Shown: positions 10,531 through 23,090 of the stretch, piece after piece
How positions within the stretch are numbered: position 1 is the stretch's first letter
Layout of the letters: every line of letters starts with the position of its first letter
Origin: Osmia lignaria lignaria
Lineage: Eukaryota > Arthropoda > Insecta > Hymenoptera > Megachilidae
Direction of reading: 5' to 3'
Assembly (NCBI RefSeq): GCF_051020975.1
Contig: NW_027478168.1
Span: forward strand, 3,968,001-4,032,000
DNA: 64,000 nucleotides
Translations under genes and position numbers: made by a program
The notes under the pieces: model-generated
Database searches by the model: none
What the model saw: only the letters and a program-made list of their open reading frames with translations
Told to the model about the DNA's origin: nothing

Positions 10531-11174
10531 TTGCAGATTCAGCTCAAAGGAACTGGCCTGACGGACATATTTCGAGATATTTCTTCTTCTTGTTGTTCTT
10601 CTTCTGCACAGCTAAACTGGAAGTGGCGTTTTCAGCTCGCAATAGTGCAGAGTTATCTCAAGGAAAGGGGCCACGGTGTTTCTGTATCTCTATTATGTTG
10701 GTGCGGCTTCGGAACTTTTAAATATCTTGATATATCTCGAGAACTACGCATCTGATCAAAAAATATCATAGAACATAAAAAGTAGGAAACTTAATTCTCT
10801 ACAAAAAAGGTCTCATATCATTTTGCCATAGCTCGCTTCGTTTCCGAGATATTTGCAGATTTATCTCAAGGGAAGGGGCCTGACGGACATATTTCGAGAT
10901 ATTTCTTCTACTTGTTGTTCTTCTTCTGCACAGCTAAGCTGGAAGTGGCATTTGCAGCTCGCAATAGTGCAGAGTTATCTCAAAGAAAGGGGCCACGGTG
11001 TTTCTGTATCTCTATTATGTTGGTGCGGCTTCGGAACTTTTAAATATCTTGATATATCTCGAGAACTACGCATCTGATCAAAAAATATCATAGACCATAA
11101 AAAGTAGGAAACGTAATTCTCTACAAATAAAGTCTCTTAACATTTTGCCATAGCTCGCTTCGTTTCCGAGATAT
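10531..11174 (+). repeat. Dispersed 2-monomer block, copy 3 of 3, with chimeric first monomer
   Basis: The first monomer has the GATTCAGCTC head expected after the 9565-10530 block (as at 5379). From the triplet tract onward it has the GTGGCGTTTTCAGC body of 8277, so the exchange lies roughly between 10570 and 10610. The remainder follows 8277-8920. Confidence 0.82.
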
Positions 11175-12463
11175 TTGCAGATATATCTCAAGGGAAGGGG
11201 CCTGACGGACATATTTCGAGATATTTCTTCTTCTTGTTGTTCTTCTTCTGCACAGCTAAGCTGGAAGTGCCATTTACAGCTCGCAATAGTGCAGAGTTAT
11301 CTCAAAGAAAGGGGCCACGGTGTTTCTGTATCTCTATTATGTTGGTGCGGCTTCGGAACTTTTAAATATCTTGATATATCTCGAGAACTACGCATCTGAT
11401 CAAAAAATATCATAGAACATAAAAAGTAGGAAACTTAATTCTCTACAAAAAAGGTCTCTTAACATTTTGCCATAGCTCGCTTCGTTTCCGAGATATTTGC
11501 AGATTTATCTCAAGGGAAGGGGCCTGACGGACCTATTTCGAGATATTTCTTCTTCTTGTTGTTCTTCTTCTGCACAGCTAAGCTGGAAGTGGCATTTGCG
11601 GCTCGCACTAGTGCAGAGTTATCTCAAAGAAAGGGGCCACGGTGTTTCTGTATCTCTATTATGTTGGTGCGGCTTCGGAACTTTTAAATATCTCGATATC
11701 TCTCGAAAACTACGCTTCTGATCAAAAAATATCATAGAACATAAATTGTAGGAAATAATAATTCTCTACAAAAAAGGTCTCTTAACATTTTGCCATAGCT
11801 CGCTTCGTTTCCGAGATATTTGCAGATATATCTCAAGGGAAGGGGCCTGACGGACATATTTCGAGATATTTCTTCTTCTTGTTGTTCTTCTTCTGCACAG
11901 CTAAGCTGGAAGTGCCATTTACAGCTCGCAATAGTGCAGAGTTATCTCAAAGAAAGGGGCCACGGTGTTTCTGTATCTCTATTATGTTGGTGCGGCTTCG
12001 GAACTTTTAAATATCTTGATATATCTCGAGAACTACGCATCTGATCAAAAAATATCATAGAACATAAAAAGTAGGAAACTTAATTCTCTACAAAAAAGGT
12101 CTCTTAACATTTTGCCATAGCTCGCTTCGTTTCCGAGATATTTGCAGATTTATCTCAAGGGAAGGGGCCTGACGGACCTATTTCGAGATATTTCTTCTTC
12201 TTGTTGTTCTTCTTCTGCACAGCTAAGCTGGAAGTGGCATTTGCGGCTCGCACTAGTGCAGAGTTATCTCAAAGAAAGGGGCCACGGTGTTTCTGTATCT
12301 CTATTATGTTGGTGCGGCTTCGGAACTTTTAAATATCTCGATATATCTCGAGAACTACGCATCTGATCAAAAAATGTCATAGAACATAAAACGTAGGAAA
12401 CTTAATTCTCTACAAAAAAGGTCTCTTAACATTTTGCCATAGCTCGCTTCGTTTCCGAGATAT
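11175..12463 (+). repeat. Local 2-monomer repeat, two copies (third at 6023-6666)
   Basis: Two pairs occur, 11175-11819 and 11820-12463. Each is a GTGCCATTTACAGC monomer followed by one with GACGGACCTATTTCG. The same pairing at 6023-6666 has GACCTGTTTCG. The second pair ends with a different tail (CTCGATATATCTCGAGAAC, AAAACGTAGG), so exchange continued after duplication. The first pair contains a net +1 change near 11755. Confidence 0.85.
11497..11819 (+). repeat. Monomer with net +1 (323 bp)
   Basis: GGAAATAATAATTC near 11751-11763 replaces GGAAACATAATTC, so C is replaced by TA. This is a substitution combined with an insertion rather than a homopolymer length change. Confidence 0.92.
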
Positions 12464-14073
12464 TTGCAGATATATCTCGAGGGAAGGGGCCTGACGGACA
12501 TATTTCGAGATATTTCTTCTTCTTGTTGTTCTTCTTCTGCACAGCTAAGCTGGAAGTGGCATTTCCAGCTCGCAATAGTGCAGAGTTATCTCAAAGAGAG
12601 GGCCCACGGTGTTTCTGTATCTCTATTATGTTGGTGCGGCTTCGGAACTTTTAAATATCTTGATATATCTCGAGAACTACGCATCTGATCAAAAAATATC
12701 ATAGAAGATAAAAAGTAGGAAACTTAATTCTCTACAAAGAAGGTCTCTTAACATTTTGCCATAGCTCGCTTCGTTTCCGAGATATTTGCAGATTTATCTC
12801 AAGGGAAGGGGCCTGACGGACATATTTCGAGATATTTCTTCTTCTTGTTGTTCTTCTTCTGCACAGCTAAGCTGGAAGTGGCATTTATAGCTCGCAATAG
12901 TGCAGAGTTATCTCAAAGAAAGGGGCCACGGTGTTTCTGTATCTCTATTATGTTGGTGCGGCTTCGGAACTTTTAAATATCTTGATATATCTCGAGAACT
13001 ACGCATCTGATCAAAAAATATCATAGAACATAAAAAGTAGGAAACTTAATTCTCTACAAAAAAGGTCTCTTAACATTTTGCCATAGCTCGCTTCGTTTCC
13101 GAGATATTTGCAGATATATCTCAAGGGAAGGGGCCTGACGGACATATTTCGAGATATTTCTTCTTCTTGTTGTTCTTCTTCTGCACAGCTAAGCTGGAAG
13201 TGGCATTTGCGGCTCGCACTAGTGCAGAGTTATCTCAAAGAAAGGGGCCACGGTGTTTCTGTATCTCTATTATGTTGGTGCGGCTTCGGAACTTTTAAAT
13301 ATCTCGATATATCTCGAGAACTACGCATCTGATCAAAAAATGTCATAGAACATAAAACGTAGGAAACTCAATTCTCTACAAAAAAGGTCTCTTAACATTT
13401 TGCCATAGCTCGCTTCGTTTCCGAGATATTTGCAGATATATCTCGAGGGAAGGGGCCTGACGGACATATTTCGAGATATTTCTTCTTCTTGTTGTTCTTC
13501 TTCTGCACAGCTAAGCTGGAAGTGGCATTTCCAGCTCGCAATAGTGCAGAGTTATCTCAAAGAGAGGGCCCACGGTGTTTCTGTATCTCTATTATGTTGG
13601 TGCGGCTTCGGAACTTTTAAATATCTTGATATATCTCGAGAACTACGCATCTGATCAAAAAATATCATAGAAGATAAAAAGTAGGAAACTTAATTCTCTA
13701 CAAAGAAGGTCTCTTAACATTTTGCCATAGCTCGCTTCGTTTCCGAGATATTTGCAGATTTATCTCAAGGGAAGGGGCCTGACGGACATATTTCGAGATA
13801 TTTCTTCTTCTTGTTGTTCTTCTTCTGCACAGCTAAGCTGGAAGTGGCATTTATAGCTCGCAATAGTGCAGAGTTATCTCAAAGAGAGGGCCCACGGTGT
13901 TTCTGTATCTCTATTATGTTGGTGCGGCTTCGGAACTTTTAAATATCTTGATATATCTCGAGAACTACGCATCTGATCAAAAAATATCATAGAAGATAAA
14001 AAGTAGGAAACTTAATTCTCTACAAAAAAGGGCTCTTAACATTTTGCCATAGCTCGCTTCGTTTCCGAGATAT
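12142..14073 (+). repeat. Local 3-monomer repeat, two tandem copies (966 bp)
   Basis: 12142-13107 and 13108-14073 share consecutive markers: a palindromic-middle monomer with tail AAAACGTAGG; a monomer with CTCGAGGG, TTTCCAGCTC and AAAGAGAGGGCCCACGG; then one with GGCATTTATAGCTCGC. The starts of the first monomers differ (GACCTATTT against GACATATTT), so the breakpoint is inside the monomer. The last monomer pair differs at GAAAGGGGCC against GAGAGGGCCC. Confidence 0.87.
12548..12570 (+). other. Perfect 8-bp inverted repeat in the monomer middle
   Basis: AGCTGGAA (12548-12555) and TTCCAGCT (12563-12570) are perfect reverse complements around a 7-base spacer, GTGGCAT. The same perfect form occurs in the monomers at 7311 and 13430. 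Other classes have one mismatch: AGCTGGAA with TTGCAGCT or TTACAGCT, or AACTGGAA with TTCCAGCT. The GCGGCT class fits worse. Confidence 0.8.
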
Positions 14074-15039
14074 TTGCAGATTCAGCTCAAAGGAACTGGC
14101 CTGACGGACGTATTTCGAGATATTTCTTCTTCTTGTTGTTCTACCTCTCCACAGCTAAGCTGGAGGTGGCATTTGCAGCTCGCAACAGTGCAGGGTTATC
14201 TCAAAGAAAGGGGCCACGGTGTTTCTGTATCTCTATTATGTTGGTGCGGCTTCGGAACTTTTAAATATCTTGATATATCTCGAGAACTACGCATCTGATC
14301 AAAAAATATCATAGAACATAAAAAGTAGGAAACTTAATTCTCTACAAAAAAGGTCTCTTAACATTTTGCCATAGCTCTCTTCGTTTCCGAGATATTTGCA
14401 GATATATCTCAAGGGAAGGGGCCTAACGGACATATTTCGAGATATTTCTTATTCTTGCAGTTCTTCTTCTGCACAGCTAAACTGGAAGTGGCATTTCCAG
14501 CTCGCAACAGTGCAGAGTTATCTCAAAGAGAGGGCCCACGGTGTTTCTGTACCTCTATTATGTTGTTGCAGCTTCGGAACTTTTAAATATCTTGATATAT
14601 CTCGAGAACTACGCATCTGATCAAAAAATATCATAGAACATAAAAAGTAGGAAACTTAATTCTCTACAAAAAAGGTATCTTAACATTTTGCCATAGCTCG
14701 CTTCGTTTCCGAGATATTTGCAGATTTATCTCAAGGGAAGGGGCCTGACGGACATATTTCGAGATATTTCTTCTTCTTGTTGTTCTTCTTCTGCACAGCT
14801 AAGCTCGAAGTGGCATTTGCAGCTCGCAATAGTGCAGAGTTATCTCAAGGAAAGGGTCCACGGTGTTTCTGTATCTCTATTATGTTGGTGCGGCTTCGGA
14901 ACTTTTAAATATCTTGATATATCTCGAGAACTACGCATCTGATCAAAAAATATCATAGAACATAAAAAGTAGGAAACTTAATTCTCTACAAAAAAGGTCT
15001 CTTAATATTTTGCCATAGCTCGCTTCGTTTCCGAGATAT

Positions 15040-18000
15040 TTGCAGATTTATCTCAAGGGAAGGGGCCTGACGGACATATTTCGAGATATTTCTTCTTCTT
15101 GTTGTTCTTCTTCTGCACAGCTAAGCTGGAAGTGGCATTTGCAGTTCGCAATAGTGCAGAGTTATCTCAAAGAAAGGGGCCACGGTGTTTCTGTATCTCT
15201 ACTATGTTGGTGCGGCTTCGGAACTTTTAAATATCTCGATATATCTCGAAAACTACGCTTCTGATCAAAAAATATCATAGAACATAAATTATAGGAAACA
15301 TAATTCTCTACAAAAAAGGTCTCTTAACATTTTGCCATGGCTCGCTTGGTTTCTGAGATATTTGCAGATTCATCTCAAGGGATGAGGCCTGACGGACATA
15401 TTTCGAGATATTTCTTCTTCTTGTTGTTCTGCTTCTGCACAGCTAAACTGGAAGTGACATTTCCAGCTCGCAACAGTGCAGAGTTATCAGAAAGAAAGGG
15501 GCCACGGTGTTTCTGTATCTCTATTATGTTGGTGCGGATTCGGAACTTTTAAATATCTTGATATATCTCGAGAACTACGCATCTGATCAAAAAATATCAT
15601 AGAACATAAAAAGTAGCAAACTTAATTCTCAACAAAAAAGGTCTCTTAACATTTTGCCATAGCTCGCTTCGTTTCCGAGATATTTGCAGATTTATCTCAA
15701 GGGAAGGGGCCTGACGGACATATTTCGAGATATTTCTTCTTCTTGTTGTTCTTCTTCTGCACAGCTAAACTGGAAGTGGCATTTCCAGCTCGCAATAGTG
15801 CAGAGTTATCTCAAAGAAAGGGGCCACGGTGTTTCTGTATCTCTATTATGTTGGTGCGGCTTCGGAACTTTTAAATATCTTGATATATCTCGAGAACTAC
15901 GCATCTGATCGAAAAATATCATAGAACATAAATTGTAGGAAACATAATTCTCTACAAAAAAGGTCTCTTAAGATTTTGCCATAGCTCGTTTCGTTTCCGA
16001 GATATTTGCAGATATGTCTCAAGGGAAGGGGCCTGACGGACATATTTCGAGATATTTCTTCTTCTTGTTGTTCTTCTTCTGCACAGCTAAACTGGAAGTG
16101 GCATTTCCAGCTCGCAATAGTGCAGAGTTATCTCAAAGAAAGGGGCCACGGTGTTTCTGTATCTTTATTATGTTGGTGCGGCTTCGGAACGTTTAAATAT
16201 CTTGATATATCTCGAGAACTAGGCATCTGATCAAAAAATATCATAGAACATAAAAAGTAGGAAACTTAATTCTCTACAAAAAAGGTCTCTTAACATTTTG
16301 CCATAGCTCGCTTCGTTTCCGAGATATGTGCAGATTTATCTCAAGGGAAGGGGCCTGACGGACATATTTCGAGATATTTCTTCTTCTTGTTGTTCTTCTT
16401 CTGCACAGCTAAGCTGGAAGTGGCATTTGCAGCTCGCAATAGTGCAGAGTTATCTCAAAGAAAGAGGCCACGGTGTTTCTGTACCTCTATTATGTTGGTG
16501 CAGCTTCGGAACTTTTAAATATCTTGATATATCTCGAGAACTACGCATCTGATCAAAAAATATCATAGAACATAAAAAGTAGAAAACTTAATTCTCTACA
16601 AAAAAGGTCTCTTAACATTTTGCCATAGCTCGCTTCGTTTCCGAGATATTTGCAGATTTATCTCAAGGGAAGGGGCCTGACGGACATATTTCGAGATATT
16701 TCTTCTTCTTGTTGTTCTTCTTCTGCACAGCTAAGCTGGAAGTGGCATTTGCAGCTCGCAATAGTGCAGAGTTATCTCAAAGAAAGGGGCCACGGTGTTT
16801 CTGTATCTCTATTATGTTGGTGCGGCTTCGGAACTTTTATATATCTTGATATATCTCGAGAACTACCCATCTGATCCAAAAATATCATAGAACATAAAAA
16901 GTAGGAAACTTAATTCTCTACAAAAAAGGTCTCTTAACATTTTGCCATAGCTCGCTTCGTTTCCGAGATATTTGCAGATGTATTTCAAGGGAAGGGGCCT
17001 GACGGACATATTTCGAGATATTTCTCCTTCTTGTTGTTCTTCTTCTGCACAGCTAAGCTGGAAGTGGCATTTGCGGCTCGCACTAGTGCAGAGTTATCTC
17101 AAAGAAAGGGGCCACGGTGTTTCTGTACCTCTATTATGTTGGTGCGGCTTCGGAACTTTTAAATATCTTGATATATGTCAAGAACTACGCATCTGATCAA
17201 AAAATATCATAGAACATAAAAAGTAGGAAACTTAATTCTCTACAAAAAAGGTCTCTTAACATTTTGCCATAGCTCGCTTCGTTTCCGAGATATTTGCAGA
17301 TCTATCTCAAGGGAAGGGGCCTGACGGACATATTTCGAGATATTTCTTCTTCTTGTTGTTCTTCTTCTGCACAGCTAAACTGGAAGTGGCATTTCCAGCT
17401 CGCAATAGTGCAGAGTTATCTCAAAGAAAGGGGCCACGGTGTTTCTGTATCTCTATTATGTTGGTGCGGCTACGGAACTTTTAAATATCTTGATATATCT
17501 CGAGAACTACGCATCTGATCAAAAAATATCATAGAACATAAAAAGTAGGAAACTTGATTCTCTACAAAAAAGGTCTCTTAACATTTTGCCATAGCTCGCT
17601 TCGTTTCCGAGATATTTGCAGATTTATCTCGAGGGAAGGGGCCTGACGGACATATTTCGAGATATTTCTTCTTCTTGTTGTTCTTCTTCTGCACAGCTAA
17701 GCTGGAAGTGGCATTTGCGGCTCGCACTAGTGCAGAGTTATCTCAAAATAAGGGGCCACGGTGTTTCTGCATCTCTATTATGTTGGTGCGGCTTCGGAAC
17801 TTTTAAATATCTTGATATATCTCGAGAGCTACGCATCTGATCAAAAAATATCATAGAACATGAAAAGTAGGAAACTTAATTCTCTACAAATAAAGTCTCT
17901 TAACAATTTGCCATAGCTCGCTTCGTTTCGGAGATATTTGCAGATTTATCTCAAGGGAAGGGGCCTGACGGACATATTTCGAGATATTTCTTCTTCTTGT

Positions 18001-18259
18001 TGTTCTTCTTCTGCACAGCTAAGCTGGAAGTGGCATTTGCAGCTCGCAATAGTGCAGAGTTATCTCAAAGAAAGGGGCCACGGTGTTTCTGTATCTCTAT
18101 TATGTTGGTGCGGCTTCGGAACTTTTAAATATCTTGATATATCTCGAGAACTACGCATCTGATCAAAAAATATCATAGAACATAAAAAGTAGGAAACTTA
18201 ATTCTCTACAAAAAAGGTCTCTTAACATTTTGCCATAGCTCGCTTCGTTTCCGAGATAT
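15040..18259 (+). repeat. Higher-order repeat E, 10-monomer copy 1
   Basis: Ten consecutive monomers recur in order at 19870-23090, 15 monomers away. Diagnostic markers in order are GCAGTTCGC with CTCTACTATG; CCATGGCTCGCTTGG with GGGATGAGGCC; AAGTAGCAAAC with CTCAACAAAA; TCTTAAGATTTTGCC with GATATGTCTC; GAACGTTTAAAT; GAGATATGTGC; AAAGAGGCC with GTACCTC; GATGTATTTCAAGG; GATATATGTCAAGAAC; GATCTATCTC; CAAAATAAGG; and TTTCGGAGATATT. By eye about ten substitutions separate the copies, for example GATTTATCTC at the start here against GATATATCTC. Confidence 0.95.
15684..16005 (+). repeat. Reference monomer, AAACTGG/TTCCAG middle class
   Basis: This copy represents the third common class. CAGCTAAACTGG replaces CAGCTAAGCTGG, and TTTCCAGCTCGC replaces TTTGCAGCTCGC. 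The two changes, about 20 bp apart, nearly always occur together across the array. The tail here is a hybrid: CTCGAGAAC and ACGCATC are a-type, followed by AAATTGTAGG and AAACATAATT, which are b-type. The hybrid indicates an exchange point between the two marker groups. It also has a private GATCGAAAA change. Confidence 0.93.
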
Positions 18260-19869
18260 TTGCAGATATATCTCAAGGGAAGGGGCCTGACGGACATATT
18301 TCGAGATATTTCTTCTTCTTGTTGTTCTTCTTCTGCACAGCTAAGCTGGAAGTGGCATTTGCAGTTCGCAATAGTGCAGAGTTATCTCAAAGAAAGGGGC
18401 CACGGTGTTTCTGTATCTCTACTATGTTGGTGCGGCTTCGGAACTTTTAAATATCTCGATATATCTCGAAAACTACGCTTCTGATCAAAAAATATCATAG
18501 AACATAAATTATAGGAAACATAATTCTCTACAAAAAAGGTCTCTTAACATTTTGCCATGGCTCGCTTGGTTTCCGAGATATTTGCAGATTCATCTCAAGG
18601 GATGAGGCCTGACGGACATATTTCGAGATATTTCTTCTTCTTGTTGTTCTGCTTCTGCACAGCTAAACTGGAAGTGACATTTCCAGCTCGCAACAGTGCA
18701 GAGTTATCACAAAGGAAGGGGCCACGGTGTTTCTGTATCTCTATTATGTTGGTGCGGATTCGGAACTTTTAAATATCTTGATATATCTCGAGAACTACGC
18801 ATCTGATCAAAAAATATCATAGAACATAAAAAGTAGCAAACTTAATTCTCAACAAAAAAGGTCTCTTAACATTTTGCCATAGCTCGCTTCGTTTCCGAGA
18901 TATTTGCAGATTTATCTCAAGGGAAGGGGCCTGACGGACATATTTCGAGATATTTCTTCTTCTTGTTGTTCTTCTTCTGCACAGCTAAACTGGAAGTGGC
19001 ATTTCCAGCTCGCAATAGTGCAGAGTTATCTCAAAGAAAGGGGCCACGGTGTTTCTGTATCTCTATTATGTTGGTGCGGCTTCGGAACTTTTAAATATCT
19101 TGATATATCTCGAGAACTACGCATCTGATCAAAAAATATCATAGAACATAAATTGTAGGAAACATAATTCTCTACAAAAAAGGTCTCTTAAGATTTTGCC
19201 ATAGCTCGTTTCGTTTCCGAGATATTTGCAGATATGTCTCAAGGGAAGGGGCCTGACGGACATATTTCGAGATATTTCTTCTTCTTGTTGTTCTTCTTCT
19301 GCACAGCTAAACTGGAAGTGGCATTTCCAGCTCGCAATAGTGCAGAGTTATCTCAAAGAAAGGGGCCACGGTGTTTCTGTATCTTTATTATGTTGGTGCG
19401 GCTTCGGAACGTTTAAATATCTTGATATATCTCGAGAACTAGGCATCTGATCAAAAAATATCATAGAACATAAAAAGTAGGAAACTTAATTCTCTACAAA
19501 AAAGGTCTCTTAACATTTTGCCATAGCTCGCTTCGTTTCCGAGATATGTGCAGATTTATCTCAAGGGAAGGGGCCTGACGGACATATTTCGAGATATTTC
19601 TTCTTCTTGTTGTTCTTCTTCTGCACAGCTAAGCTGGAAGTGGCATTTGCAGCTCGCAATAGTGCAGAGTTATCTCAAAGAAAGGGGCCACGGTGTTTCT
19701 GTATCTCTATTATGTTGGTGCGGCTTCGGAACTTTTAAATATCTTGATATATCTCGAGAACTACGCATCTGATCAAAAAATATCATAGAACATAAAAAGT
19801 AGGAAACTTAATTCTCTACAAAAAAGGTCTCTTAACATTTTGCCATAGCTCGCTTCGTTTCCGAGATAT
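18260..19869 (+). repeat. Higher-order repeat E, truncated 5-monomer copy
   Basis: These five monomers match the first half of the 10-mer at 15040-18259 and at 19870-23090. The last monomer (19548-19869) starts like the fifth monomer of the unit (GAGATATGTGCAG) but ends like the tenth (AAAGGGGCC, GTATCTC, GTGCGGC). It is therefore a chimera joining unit halves. It shares CTCACAAAGGAAGGG with the copy at 20192 rather than the CAGAAAGAAAGGG of 15362. Confidence 0.95.
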
Positions 19870-22800
19870 TTGCAGATATATCTCAAGGGAAGGGGCCTGA
19901 CGGACATATTTCGAGATATTTCTTCTTCTTGTTGTTCTTCTTCTGCACAGCTAAGCTGGAAGTGGCATTTGCAGTTCGCAATAGTGCAGAGTTATCTCAA
20001 AGAAAGGGGCCACGGTGTTTCTGTATCTCTACTATGTTGGTGCGGCTTCGGAACTTTTAAATATCTCGATATATCTCGAAAACTACGCTTCTGATCAAAA
20101 AATATCATAGAACATAAATTATAGGAAACATAATTCTCTACAAAAAAGGTCTCTTAACATTTTGCCATGGCTCGCTTGGTTTCCGAGATATTTGCAGATT
20201 CATCTCAAGGGATGAGGCCTGACGGACATATTTCGAGATATTTCTTCTTCTTGTTGTTCTGCTTCTGCACAGCTAAACTGGAAGTGACATTTCCAGCTCG
20301 CAACAGTGCAGAGTTATCACAAAGGAAGGGGCCACGGTGTTTCTGTATCTCTATTATGTTGGTGCGGATTCGGAACTTTTAAATATCTTGATATATCTCG
20401 AGAACTACGCATCTGATCAAAAAATATCATAGAACATAAAAAGTAGCAAACTTAATTCTCAACAAAAAAGGTCTCTTAACATTTTGCCATAGCTCGCTTC
20501 GTTTCCGAGATATTTGCAGATTTATCTCAAGGGAAGGGGCCTGACGGACATATTTCGAGATATTTCTTCTTCTTGTTGTTCTTCTTCTGCACAGCTAAAC
20601 TGGAAGTGGCATTTCCAGCTCGCAATAGTGCAGAGTTATCTCAAAGAAAGGGGCCACGGTGTTTCTGTATCTCTATTATGTTGGTGCGGCTTCGGAACTT
20701 TTAAATATCTTGATATATCTCGAGAACTACGCATCTGATCAAAAAATATCATAGAACATAAATTGTAGGAAACATAATTCTCTACAAAAAAGGTCTCTTA
20801 AGATTTTGCCATAGCTCGTTTCGTTTCCGAGATATTTGCAGATATGTCTCAAGGGAAGGGGCCTGACGGACATATTTCGAGATATTTCTTCTTCTTGTTG
20901 TTCTTCTTCTGCACAGCTAAACTGGAAGTGGCATTTCCAGCTCGCAATAGTGCAGAGTTATCTCAAAGAAAGGGGCCACGGTGTTTCTGTATCTTTATTA
21001 TGTTGGTGCGGCTTCGGAACGTTTAAATATCTTGATATATCTCGAGAACTAGGCATCTGATCAAAAAATATCATAGAACATAAAAAGTAGGAAACTTAAT
21101 TCTCTACAAAAAAGGTCTCTTAACATTTTGCCATAGCTCGCTTCGTTTCCGAGATATGTGCAGATTTATCTCAAGGGAAGGGGCCTGACGGACATATTTC
21201 GAGATATTTCTTCTTCTTGTTGTTCTTCTTCTGCACAGCTAAGCTGGAAGTGGCATTTGCAGCTCGCAATAGTGCAGAGTTATCTCAAAGAAAGAGGCCA
21301 CGGTGTTTCTGTACCTCTATTATGTTGGTGCAGCTTCGGAACTTTTAAATATCTTGATATATCTCGAGAACTACGCATCTGATCAAAAAATATCATAGAA
21401 CATAAAAAGTAGAAAACTTAATTCTCTACAAAAAAGGTCTCTTAACATTTTGCCATAGCTCGCTTCGTTTCCGAGATATTTGCAGATTTATCTCAAGGGA
21501 AGGGGCCTGACGGACATATTTCGAGATATTTCTTCTTCTTGTTGTTCTTCTTCTGCACAGCTAAGCTGGAAGTGGCATTTGCAGCTCGCAATAGTGCAGA
21601 GTTATCTCAAAGAAAGGGGCCACGGTGTTTCTGTATCTCTATTATGTTGGTGCGGCTTCGGAACTTTTAAATATCTTGATATATCTCGAGAACTACCCAT
21701 CTGATCCAAAAATATCATAGAACATAAAAAGTAGGAAACTTAATTCTCTACAAAAAAGGTCTCTTAACATTTTGCCATAGCTCGCTTCGTTTCCGAGATA
21801 TTTGCAGATGTATTTCAAGGGAAGGGGCCTGACGGACATATTTCGAGATATTTCTCCTTCTTGTTGTTCTTCTTCTGCACAGCTAAGCTGGAAGTGGCAT
21901 TTGCGGCTCGCACTAGTGCAGAGTTATCTCAAAGAAAGGGGCCACGGTGTTTCTGTACCTCTATTATGTTGGTGCGGCTTCGGAACTTTTAAATATCTTG
22001 ATATATGTCAAGAACTACGCATCTGATCAAAAAATATCATAGAACATAAAAAGTAGGAAACTTAATTCTCTACAAAAAAGGTCTCTTAACATTTTGCCAT
22101 AGCTCGCTTCGTTTCCGAGATATTTGCAGATCTATCTCAAGGGAAGGGGCCTGACGGACATATTTCGAGATATTTCTTCTTCTTGTTGTTCTTCTTCTGC
22201 ACAGCTAAACTGGAAGTGGCATTTCCAGCTCGCAATAGTGCAGAGTTATCTCAAAGAAAGGGGCCACGGTGTTTCTGTATCTCTATTATGTTGGTGCGGC
22301 TTCGGAACTTTTAAATATCTTGATATATCTCGAGAACTACGCATCTGATCAAAAAATATCATAGAACATAAAAAGTAGGAAACTTGATTCTCTACAAAAA
22401 AGGTCTCTTAACATTTTGCCATAGCTCGCTTCGTTTCCGAGATATTTGCAGATTTATCTCGAGGGAAGGGGCCTGACGGACATATTTCGAGATATTTCTT
22501 CTTCTTGTTGTTCTTCTTCTGCACAGCTAAGCTGGAAGTGGCATTTGCGGCTCGCACTAGTGCAGAGTTATCTCAAAATAAGGGGCCACGGTGTTTCTGC
22601 ATCTCTATTATGTTGGTGCGGCTTCGGAACTTTTAAATATCTTGATATATCTCGACAAACTACGCATCTGATCAAAAAATATCATAGAACATAAAAAGTA
22701 GGAAACTTAATTCTCTACAAATAAAGTCTCTTAACAATTTGCCATAGCTCGCTTCGTTTCGGAGATATTTGCAGATTTATCTCAAGGGAAGGGGCCTGAC

Positions 22801-23090
22801 GGACATATTTCGAGATATTTCTTCTTCTTGTTGTTCTTCTTCTGCACAGCTAAGCTGGAAGTGGCATTTGCAGCTCGCAATAGTGCAGAGTTATCTCAAA
22901 GAAAGGGGCCACGGTGTTTCTGTATCTCTATTATGTTGGTGCGGCTTCGGAACTTTTAAATATCTTGATATATCTCGAGAACTACGCATCTGATCAAAAA
23001 ATATCATAGAACATAAAAAGTAGGAAACTTAATTCTCTACAAAAAAGGTCTCTTAACATTTTGCCATAGCTCGCTTCGTTTCCGAGATAT
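19870..23090 (+). repeat. Higher-order repeat E, 10-monomer copy 2
   Basis: This is the second complete copy of the 10-monomer unit, one base longer than copy 1 because of CTCGACAAAC near 22655 in its ninth monomer. Its first five monomers also match 18260-19869. It is followed by monomers of another class at 23091. Confidence 0.95.
22446..22768 (+). repeat. Monomer with net +1 (323 bp)
   Basis: CTCGACAAACTACG near 22651-22664 replaces CTCGAGAACTACG, so G is replaced by CA. The paired monomer at 17616 reads CTCGAGAGCTACG. The change arose after that pair was duplicated. Confidence 0.92.
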
